Source: Lineus longissimus (Eukaryota; Nemertea; Pilidiophora; Heteronemertea; Lineidae). Taken from it: a stretch of DNA of 64,000 bases. Positions 27,001-39,000 of this stretch are shown here, piece by piece. Positions within the stretch are counted from its first letter, which is position 1. The number at the start of each line of letters is the position of its first letter. The stretch spans positions 28,413,491-28,477,490 of the forward strand of contig NC_088310.1 in assembly GCF_910592395.1 (NCBI RefSeq). The letters are read 5' to 3'. Both the position numbers and the translations under genes were made by a program. The notes beneath the pieces were generated by a model. That model searched no databases and was not told the origin of the DNA. It saw only the letters and a list, made by a program, of their open reading frames with translations.

Positions 27001-30000
27001 GATCAGTTTCTTGTCAACTAGAGTAAAGCCATTATTAATTATTTGTATATACCTCTAAGAAGTGTAACTGCCTGTTGCATTGACTTGAATAACGAATTGT
27101 TTGCTTGCGAATTTCCATAAATATGCTAAAGTGGTACGGTAACTATGGTTTTTGTTTTTGTTTTATGAAAACGTATGTGTTACAGATTGACGAAAACAGT
27201 CCAGCCGATACAGTCATCGGGACATTACAAGGCAAAGATCCGGACAACATGAAGAAACAGAGGCAGAATCTCGCTTATACCTTGGTTGATGATGCCGACG
27301 GAAGGTTTAAAATCGTTGACGGAATTAAAGTCGTGGTAAGAGTTTTCATTTCAGAGGTTGACTTGACATCGGACATAACTATGTTTGAAATATAAACCTT
27401 GCAGTGTCCTATCCCTCGTCATTTTCGCTTTTCCGGCGTTGTGTCTGCCTATACTCGTCCCGTTGTTGGTTTGCCATGGCAAAAAAACAGCCCTTTGTTG
27501 CAATACAACACTACTATTTCATCGTAGAGCAAGCTGTATATTGGGTCAGCATAGTTTACGCATATCGTACCAATAATTGCATTACATTGACGAAAAATTC
27601 CTGTTTTCAGCTTTTCTTATTTGACAAGCATCAATTCGTTTACCAATAAGATTTTATTTAACCAACAGGTTGCTGCGGCCAACACTGGTTGCCTCGACAG
27701 GACGTCAGCAGTAAAATGTCAGCTGGACTTTGAGACGAAGACAAGCCATAATATCCTTGTCAAGGTCACGGATGACGGCACTCCTAGTCCGACATCAGCT
27801 GAGATGTCACTGACAGTTGAAGTCACTGATGTGAATGAGGTTCCATACGGGATCGTCCTCAGCAACTCTAAGATTTCAGAGGCTGCGAAAGTCGGCACTG
27901 AAATCGGCACCCCGACCGCAAGTGATCAAGACAAAGGTCAGACTCTAACTTTTTCGGTTGCTGGAGCTGCCGTGGAGACGTTCATTGTGGTAAATGGAGC
28001 TGTTGTTTTGAAAAAGCCCGTGGACTTCGAGACACTGAGCTCGTATAAGGTGACAGTGGTAGCAACGGATGATGGTACCCCAAAGATGTCGGTAAGTTGA
28101 TTACAATACTTCATCTCAAGGAAATACTATACCAACGTTTCGCTTTCACCATGTCAGCCGGTGCATTGAAATTCGTTTATAAAACGAAGGAGGAATTGAT
28201 GTTTCCTCTTTTTGTTAAATTGTCACTTGTGTTGAAAAGTCTTCTAGGCTTTTGGCTGATCTGAACTGCTCACCATGCCTCAGCTCATCTGGGGTGCTGA
28301 CCTGGACGTAGGCTCACTCCATGTATGGAATAATGACCTCAATGAGCATCATTTATTTCTGATTTTGATCTTCTAAATGGAGTCTTCTTGGATGAACCAT
28401 ATCGTATGAGCTCTTTGACTTGCTGTGATACTTATTAATCTGATGAAACGTTTAACTTTTTTAGGCATCGGCTGAATTCACGGTCAGTGTCCTTGATGTG
28501 AAGGAGGCCCCTTCAAGTCTGACCTTGAAGGCGAGCGGCCCAGCCAGCTCGGACCTGACCCTCGGGAAGATCGGCGTCAAGGAAAATACTGCTGTGGGAA
28601 GAGTAGTTGCAAAGCTTGATATGAAAGACCCGGACACCAATGATAAACTGACGGTGAAGATGGATTCCACAGTGTTATCTGCAGGAACACCAACATGCAA
28701 AACACTGACACAGGTATAGCGATCCGATCTTGTCACTTTGATGATATTAATGTGGAGAAATGTGATCGTTTAAGGAAGAGGAGGTTTAGAGTCGGAGGAG
28801 TAGGCTGGTGGGGACTTGGATTGTGGTGCTTGGATTTTCTGAGTTTCAAAACAGCCAATCGATCTATGTAACCCAATTGGGAATCAGTTGGAACAACGCA
28901 ATCGACCTTTTTAACGGTAACTGAGAACATCAGTAGGAATAAGGCACCAATAGTTAACATAATAAACACAATCTGTATACTTAGCACCATTTAAAATATG
29001 ATATATAAGCTTAGGCAAACATGTTCATGTTCGCTTACCACTTTCACATGTGCTCAATTCTTTGTTTTTCTTCGATAGAATGGCATTGCAGGCACAGTCT
29101 GTGAGGCCGATATCAAGATCAGTGAGGTCACCGACTATGAAACCAAGAAACAATACACGGTTAAGATAACAGTAGTGGACAGCAGCGGAAAGGAACTCAC
29201 TAAAGACTTCGTTATGACGGTCATTGACGAGAACGACCCTCCTACGGTAAGTAACCATCTCAAACCACACTGATGTTGTAGTGATAATCAAGCAGTCGAA
29301 AATGGGGTGTTTGTTTAAAACGAATTTTTAGTCAACGGATTTTGTTCTTCAGTCAAAAGTATTCTTCAGAGAATTGAGTACGATGCCAAAATGAGCATTT
29401 TAAGATAGATGTCTGAATGATATGTGAGTTGTTAAAAAAGCCCGATGATGTAGATTTCAAAGATAGTTGACCTGCCTTTATATCTAAATTCCTCGGTATT
29501 TCAGGCGATTGTTATCAATGGCAAGCCTGCACTATCGACCCTCAGTGTGGCCGAGAACACCAAGGGGAGTGACCTCGCTACATTGACCACCACAGACCAG
29601 GACGTTGGACAAACACATACATATACCATGCAGGGAGACAATGTTGACTTTACGCTCACGGCCAATGGAAAGCTGATGGTAGGTTGTACCCGTTGGAGGA
29701 CACAATCTTCTCAATTTAGAGAGAGTTGTGTTCATCCTACTAGAATAACCTTTCCTCGTCTTTTCGGGATATCGATGCGTTTGATCGGTGCCAATTTATT
29801 TCATGGCACATTGTTGTTTGGCAGTTCATTAGTTACAACATAGCATTACCATCATTTTAAAAACGAGATACAGTGGAATCCCGGTAGGCGACCATCCCGG
29901 TAACGCGACCACCCCGCTATAACGACCAAGAATCGACGGGCAATCGACTACCATTACAAGGCCCCCAGTAACACGATAGATAGTCCATCATCAAGCCAAT

Positions 30001-33000
30001 AAATAAGAGATTCGTGTTAGTATAGCGCTCACTTGACAAATTGACCTGTATCAAGGATACGAATTTTTCCTTGAAAAGATCAGACGTAACTTCATTTGCG
30101 ATGTAGCCTAACATGCCCGTGTATTTTGAAGTCATTTGCTCGTTACTCTTAGGTGTCATCCCAAGCCAAGCTTGACTATGAGACAGCTCCAGCCACGGGG
30201 ATTGTACTGAAGGCACGCTCATCTGATGGCTCTCTGTCCGTCGAGAAGGATATCAAAATCATTGTGACAGACATGAATGAAGTCCCCTCTGAACTCACTA
30301 TCAGTGCCAACAATGTAAGTCCAATCGTTTTACTTATGCACGATCTCTCCGATAGGTTTCATCAGAAATTCGTATGGTATCTTTTTAGATCGAATACTTC
30401 TCTCAAAAGTACAAATGGTCATCATTTTTGGAAACAACGTTAGCCATGGGCAGTTTTTACACGATATCCGAGGTTCTTGCTTATTGATAATCGAACGTAT
30501 GTTTGTTTTATATCTCAGTTTTCCTGTCTCGAACCTTTCCGTGCAATAATTTCGCTTAACCCGCAAGTTGCAGTAATAGAAGAATCTTTATGGATCGCAC
30601 TTCAATACATAAAAAGTGGGAGCATCGTGTAAAATCGACAAGAATTTTGAAAAGTTCTAATTTCACAGGCTAATTCTACTAACATGTTGATTCCAGGTCA
30701 AAGAAGATGCTGCATCAGGTACAGCCATAGGAACATTGGCTGTCGAAGACCCTGATAATAGTGTAAAGACAAGACAGACTTTCACATTCAGGTTGATCGA
30801 CACGCAACTCGACAAATTCGCCATCGTAGGAGATACTTTGAAGGTAGGAAGTGATACGATCAGCTGCAAGTCTGGCGATTGGTATGGCGAACGATTTCTT
30901 ATTTATTTCTATTTGGCGAAGCTCTTTACATTATCAGTGGGGGGAAAAATAGTCATTCCTGTTGAACTTCGAATTCGCTATACTCTTATTGAAGGTCTCA
31001 TTAGTGCTAACATTAGATAGACACCGTCTGAACAATACTAAAGATAACCTTGTTCTTTCCTACTGATTCATGTATTGACAGTTAAAGTAATGGATGGCCA
31101 GAATCCCTCTGTGCTTTCGACCACTGCCTCATGGATGATGTAACATATTGTTAGAATTCATCTTGTAGGTTGGCTCGAAACCAAAGTTTGATTTCGAGAA
31201 AGGACCCAAAACATACAAATTGAGTGTCGGAGTGACTGACTCGGGGACTAATGCCAAAGAAGTTCTGTTCCCAGTAACTCTTACCATAACTGATGCAAAT
31301 GACCCGCCGACAAATCTGGCGCTAACAGGTTAGTAACAAAATCGATTCTTTCAGAGAAGAGAGGTGTTGATAGCGGTGTGAGCGTGTCTCTTTGGGGGGA
31401 GGCAGTGGCTTACCATCATCTTTAAAGCATAATGCATTAAAATGTCTGAATAAGTTCACTCTTGATAGAATTTGTATAGATTTTCGTGTCCTGGGTCTAT
31501 CTGTTACAACTCAAACTTTAACCACAAGTACCATCTTCCTTGAAGGCGCCACCGTCGCCGAAGACGCCCCCCTCGGTACTAAAGTGGGTGTATTGTCAGC
31601 AACGGACGTAGACGCTGGTCAGACGCTGAAATATTCCGTGGAAGACAACGAAAAGGTCGCCTTTGGTGTGGAAGGTGACGTCCTAGTTGTTGCTGGAGCC
31701 CTTGACTACGAACTAGAGGGAACAGTCAAAGTCAAGGTGGTAGCTTCTGATAATGGCAGCCCTCCACTCTCGGTAAGTCCGAGCAGTTTTCGTTTTCGAT
31801 GTGAACACATCCTATACGGATAGCTTACTAGATGTCCTTCTGCACACGTGGATCTGAGATATTCTTTTCTTGAACTCTTTATCAACACGGTGGATACGTT
31901 GCGAAATGCTGAAATAGGCTTACAGCACTACTGCTGCTTCAGTGCCATAAGTTCAGCGGTTACTGGGCGCTCACTTTCAGCTCTCACCCTTTGTCAATAT
32001 TATTTTACTCATCAGTTCACCACAGATCCTCTTTCATTATTGTCACTTTTGCAGATCAGTAAAACATTCCAAATCACTGTGACCAACGTGAACGAGCCGC
32101 TGCGGTATGCCAAACTCTATCTATCCTCTTGGATCCAGAGTGAGTACAAGGTGGATGAGGGTCTGGAGGTTGGGATCAAAGTAGGATACCTTGAGGTAGC
32201 TGACCCAGATAAGGATGAAACCATAACGGCTCAGATGCTTGAGGTCACGGATGGGGTCCTCAAGGTCGGGACCAAGAAGTGTCAGCGGACGGACGTAAAG
32301 TACGAGACTACGAAGTGCACGTTCGACATTAACACCGCACGAAAGATTACATTCCAGACATCGAAATCAGCATACAGGTTGAAGTTAAAGGCCTCGTCAC
32401 TACCTGCCAGCGTTATTCTTGTGTCGGCACCGTTTATGATAAATAACAAGAATCATGAACCGACAGTATGTACAATGTGACATTTAGTCACCACCTATCC
32501 GTCCTCTCCTTATAACTTTCGAATTCCCCAACACCAACCCTCACTTGTACCTGCACACATAGAGTCCATCGAAGATGTGAAACATCCCTCTGGCACTGGC
32601 ATTTTGTAAAAACCTTTCTCCGCGATTATTGTGTGTTCAGAGCTTTTCTGCCTTTGGACAAATAGACATTTATTAATGGTCTAGTAGACATCTATCTAAC
32701 AAGCTGTCATATAGACATCACCATATTTTATCTGTGCAGTTCGTATATTCTTAGATCCTAAATCACGATACTCTAAACGTGCACTGATAGATTCATTGCT
32801 CTTTTGTACCATAGCACAGTACACGTACACATCTGTCTTGCTGTTCGGATTTACATATGTGTACATGATTCCATATCAACATCATCTTTCCTTCTCTCAG
32901 GATATCATTGTAGATTCCGCGAAAGTGCGTGAGGATGCTGTCGGCGACAACGCCGAGATCGGTGCCCTCCGCACGACAGACATCGACAGCGAAGACCACC

Positions 33001-36000
33001 ACACATACACGCTACTCTCCGGGACCAAATATGTTGAGATCGTTCAGGTAGCTGAGAAACCTTTCCTCAAAGCCAAAGCTGGGGAGTTAGACTACGAGGC
33101 GATGGAGACGATACCGGTCAAGATCAAGTCCGTGGATAGTGGTAAGCCGCCCATGAGCATTGAGAAGACTGTGGTCATAAGCGTGATCAATGTCAATGAG
33201 ATGCCCGTGGTGAAGGCGTTGTCAAACAATGAGGTACGTTCTTATGTTATTACACTTGATTGATATAGAAATTTGAACAGATTGAGTTTATCTGTGACTG
33301 TCGTCGTCACCAAAATGAAAAAATTGTTTGAAGCAGCGCTATCTCGATTGAGGATCCGGGTTGAGGATACACCGAGTTCTTTACGTTCTAAGTACGTCCA
33401 AAGACGGGAGTAAGTTTCCTCAATCGGTAGATGGTATCCTTTCTACTGTCATTGGAGGTCGAAGGACTGATCACGGTTCTTGTCTTCCGTAGTGTCAAAA
33501 AATATTGTTTGGAATTTATCAATTTTGCATTATTGGATTTCTTCTCTATCGTAGGTAAGCGTTACGGCAGCCCCGGGTACAATAATTGGTCGCGTTATCG
33601 TGGAAGAGCCGGACAACGAAAAAGAAAACATACAGAAGCACACGTGTACTCTTGGAGCCAATTCCGATGTGTTCAAGATGGATACCACCACCACGCCTAA
33701 TGCTATCAAGGTAATTTTTGGATAATGATAGAGATAGCAATGTTGTCACCTGCGCCAAATTCTAACTAAGGCGTATCATTAGCTGGAATAAAGGAATTTC
33801 CCTTTTCGTGGCGATGGTCCTTGCACCTTAGAAATAAACCAATTTGTTCTGTGGCACAAGCAATGGCAAGCGATTAATAAGATCTGTACTACGATATTAC
33901 CCTGAACTGTGGTGTGATGTGGTGTATTATTTCATCACTATCTATTTAATTTTCCCTTTTCTTTTCAGTTGGCTGTGAAATTAACAAAAATCGAGACTGT
34001 TGACATCTCGGTGATTTGCACGGACGATGGGACTCCGAAACTGACGTCAGTTCTCAAGTCATTCAAAATACACGTGAAGCAAGCAGCAGATGTGCCAAAG
34101 CTGCTCCTTCTTGGCGGGTCACTGTCGGTGGAAGAAAATAAAGCAGACGCTGTGATTGGTCAATTTTCAGTGATAAATGAACTTACTGGAAAGGAACTTG
34201 GCGTGGTAAGAAATGTTCTTTATGGTTTTTCCATCATTTCAAGATACGAGGACGTTGGTTTTCTGTTTATTCGTGCTCAGTGAACAATGCTTTAGAGCTG
34301 TTTGGCCTGTATTGTTTGCTTTAACATACAGTCAATAAACAAAGGTTGATGAAAATCTGAAATCGTCAACTGCTTTAATTACCTATTGTTGTTCTTTATT
34401 TTACAAATAAAAGTCTAAGTAGCATCATATACTTCCAGACTATCACGTATCAACTTAGCACCAATGCTGACAAATTCCTAGTGGCCGGCTCACAGTTGAA
34501 GATGAAGGTGGTTCCAGACTTCGAGAAAGAGGACCTCTTGCATGTCGAAGTGAAGGCGAGTGGCAAGTTTGTCGACAAGGATTTCATCATCACCAAGACA
34601 TTCAAAGTAAGTATTATGCCCATGTCAACGTTGCGGGCTTCGCGTTGAGCTTGTCTGATTCTCCTTTCTTTCAGGGAAGGCAATAAAGTAATGTTATGTT
34701 ACGCTTTTTAAAGAAAACGTATTATCTTTGTGCGCTGGGAATGTCATCAGATTAGCGGTTTGTTAGATTTCTTTTAAGTGTTTCAATGTCTCTTCTCCTA
34801 TGCCATTGCAAACAAGTCGAGAAGCTGTTGTCCTTCGATTGCCTTATTGCCTTCCTTCGACAGATAAGCGTAAAGAACATCAACGAAGCTCCAACTGCAA
34901 TCACGGCCACTATATCCAACCCTGTTCCGGAAAACAGCCAGGCTGGTTATGAAATAGGGACGCTTGACTCCACCGACGAGGACAAGGGGCAGACGTTCAC
35001 TTACACCATAGAAGCCGTGGACAGTGGGTGAGTTAGAAAATACCTTTGGCAGTAAATCTCTCATGGTTGGAAACCTCTTCTCTTGTTTTGCCCTGGATTT
35101 TCTCGAGTCAGGTGGAGATTTGAATCAGTCCCGCAATATATGTCATTGCCATATCTTATGGTTTAGCTCTATTACACAATGAGTAATGATGGTGTTTTCT
35201 TCAATCGCGTTGACTGCATCTTAATGACTCCAAGAGAATCTTAATCTAGAATAACTTGAGTAAACCATGACTCTGTTACACAGGCACAAAGCGACAGTGG
35301 CTGACATCAAAGGTGATGCCTCTCTCAAGTCTCTGTTTACAATCGACGGCGCTGATATCAAAGTCGGTGGAAACCTTGACTTTGAGAAAGTGTCCGAGTA
35401 CAGCCTGAAGGTTGTGACCAAAGACAGCGGTACGCCTACTATGTCCTACACAGGCCTGGTGCGGATTCAGGTAGCAAATCTCAATGAGGCACCGACAGCT
35501 GTTAAACCAACACAACTGACGGTACGTTAGAGGCAAAGTTCATTCATTTAAAAGAGTTCACTCGTGTCATCCCTGCCGAAAAGGTCAGTCATTTTCAGTT
35601 TATGATGTACTCCTTACTCTGACTCAAGGCACCCGCCGAGAAGGTAGTGATCATGGTATCAGAAAGTAACCACTCAAAATCTATTCCGTGACATTTTCTC
35701 AATCTGAGTTAATTGCTCAAAGTATCATAAAAGTGAACTTACCCTGTACATTACCCCATTTTATGTAATCAAATTGCTTGAGAAGTCTGCAGTGTTTCAA
35801 TGAATTTACTCCAGACCTGATCGTTATCCTTATCTGTACTCCAGGTAGCAGAAAACAGCCCGAAGGATACAATAGTACATAAACTGACCGTCACCGACGA
35901 AGATGCGGGCGACACCCACACTTGCATAATCAGTAAAGTGGGTCTGCCTTCTAACTTTCCATTTGCGGTAAGAAACTGAATAATACCCTTAGAAAATGTT

Positions 36001-39000
36001 GAATCATGCATTCACATGAATCATGAATTCACTACTTGCAAAGGGCGAAAACGGTACGAAAGATAACGAGGCCTGAATCTTTGGGTGAGGATATTCCCAA
36101 AGTACTGTTTGGTATTGAAGGTTTCCATACGCAGTCAGCATAAAAAGCATGAAGCCTGGCTTTGTTTTCTGTTAGCAACCCGGAATCAGTAATTGAAGTC
36201 CTTAAGTTTCGCTTGAATCTCGAGGTCAAACGTCTTACTGTTCCGTGATTATTCCTTTATGGTTGTATACAGAGAGAGTGAACGTGGCCGTGTAGTTTAA
36301 ATGACTCAACTTGTTGCTCAGAAAAATGATGATATGGACTGCCTCTTCCAGATCAAGGAGTCAGATGTTGTGTTCGTGAAAGTCGCCTCGATTGATTATG
36401 AGAAGAAGAGTCAATACAGCTTTGATGTAAGTCATCCGCTTCTTTATGCATTTGCGATTTTTTACCATCATCCAGAAAACAAAAGCATTGGAACCTATGG
36501 GAGTGGCTTGGATACACATTTGGCTTTGAAACGTTACTCGTAAAGTGTTATATCTGAAATGATTGTCTAAGCCTTTTTATTTGCTTATCCTTTTGTATTC
36601 ATTGTCGTCATCCTCTCCTAGCTCCAATGCAAAGACAAGGCAGGTTTGACCTTCCTCCAGGTCATCACGGTCATGGTCACAGATGTGAATGAGCCACCAT
36701 ACGAAATAAAGATTTCCCCCGATTCGATTCCGGAGAATACGCCAAAAGGTGGCACTGCCTGTACAATCGTTGCTAAGGATCATGAAAGCAGTAAGGTAAG
36801 AATCATTTAAAGGGAAAAGCTAATGGTAATTCGTTTGTTGTTGTACATGTACACCTTTACTTCTTTTATGAGTTTGGATACAACGCTCGGCATGCAACCC
36901 ATTCTTGATACGAGAAACTTGACCCTCAGTTACTTTAAAACGTTACTCCATCAAAGTGTATAGCTGTCAATAATTGTGATCTTCCGATGGTTTTCTGTAA
37001 ACATCTACATTAACAACTCATCCCACTTCTACCCATTTCACCTCCGCTGCTATCTATTTAGATGAGAAGTATTCTTGATTTTGATATTTTAGATCACATA
37101 CAAAGTTGTCTCCGATGCGTTTAGCCTACAAGGGACGAATACCCTGATCACAACTATTGACCTCGACTTCGAGACGAAATCAACCTACGACCTGAAGGTG
37201 AATGCCACTGATGAGGGAGGGCTGGTGACAACAGCTGACATTGTCGTGAAGGTAATCTGCTCGGTGATAAAATCATTCCATTTTTTCTAATTGATGAACA
37301 TGCAAGGAGTTGATTTTTCCTCGGAAGACATGTTTTTCGCATCAGGACAGGCTCTTCGAACAACGATATCCTCCGTAGCCATGATACGAATGGTGTTTCT
37401 GTGTTTCCGTGGGCCCAGTTGCTCATCAACCCTAGCCTTATAGCTCCACTTAGCGTTATCGCCTGAATTTCATTTACAATAGTAGCGTAGGACTTAGCGT
37501 CACTGTCAACGCTGATTGAGCAACAGTGCCCTTCTCTCTCTCGCTTAGATCAAAGATGTAAACGAAGCGCCGACCGCCATTAAACTCAGCACTCAGTCTG
37601 TTCCGGAGAACACGCCAGAGGGAACAGAAATAGGGACTCTGAAGGTCACTGACGGGGACAGGGGACAGACACACACCTGCACTGTTCCTTCCAGTGGTAA
37701 GAAATGCTTCTCTTCTGTATCATTTCGCCAACGAGTCATAATAATCTCTTAGACGGCCTTCTCATCGTCTATTTATTTAGTGTCGGCGTTAAACTATTCA
37801 GGAGGAGGGAGTCATAAGTGAAATAAGGCAGACTTCTGGGTGATTTTTACACACTGACGAAGCTGTGTTATTCCACCAAGTAAAATAATGAAAAGATTCC
37901 TTGTACATTTTGTAGCTTCTTCTTCTACTTCCTCTGCCTCTCCTCCTCTCTCGCCTTCTTCTCGGTATGTTATGCTCTCATTATTTTGGGGAGCGTTTGC
38001 TAAATGTTACAGCGTGTGGCCATCATTCAGGTTACTGACATAGTGACTCTTACATCAACAACAGTCGACAGTGTAAGAATAGAACAATAACTCGTTCTTA
38101 CATTTTATTTGTTGCAGTTCCCCTGACCGTTATCCAGGGAACCAAAGTGACTGTGTCGGGGCCTCTTGACCATGAACAGACCGATGTACTGAAGTTTAGC
38201 GTGACTTGCACTGACAATGGCAATCCTGTCGCACGCGCAACGGTAGGAAGATCTGTCAAATCGAGTTGGTGGTTAACTTGTAGGCTTCTTTTCTTGGCTT
38301 AACTCGACTAATTGTCTCATGCATTGAGAAAAATGGATTCATCTTGTTGTGGCATATCACATAACTGGTTACCTCCTTGTGGTGAGTTCCAATTCGTTGC
38401 TCAGCGGACCGGCGGTATATTGCTATGAGGTCAGTAAATATCAAAGGCGTGTAACTCTGATTGGCTATATATGCACTATCGACTGAGGTAGGAGTACAAA
38501 AGATTCATGACATCAGCACACTACCTGTCTTCTCACAATGACAAATTACAATGCATTTATTGCAGAAAGAGCTGACCTTGAATATTGATGACAAAAACGA
38601 GCGGCCAACATCAATGACAATCAACCCGCCGGACGCAGTCAAAGAAGATGCCAAGGTCACTACCAAGGTCACAACGCTCACAGTAATAGACCCGGATGTT
38701 GGTGACACCATAAGCTGCACCGTTATTCCGGCCAATGTCCCGTTCAAGGTGGTCAATGTCGATAAGATACAGAACATTCTGAATCTGGAAGTCTCGGGGC
38801 CGTTAGATTACGAGACTGCGCCTAAATATGACATCAAGATTCAATGCACTGATGATGAATTTATGATTAAGAAGGTGAGCATGATATTTTGCAATTCTAA
38901 GATTTACGATTACGATTTACGTTTTCAAAATTTTCAAAATTACAGTCATGAACAGTCGCTGATCTCGTCGGAAAAACAAATTTGTTGTGAAACATTAGAC

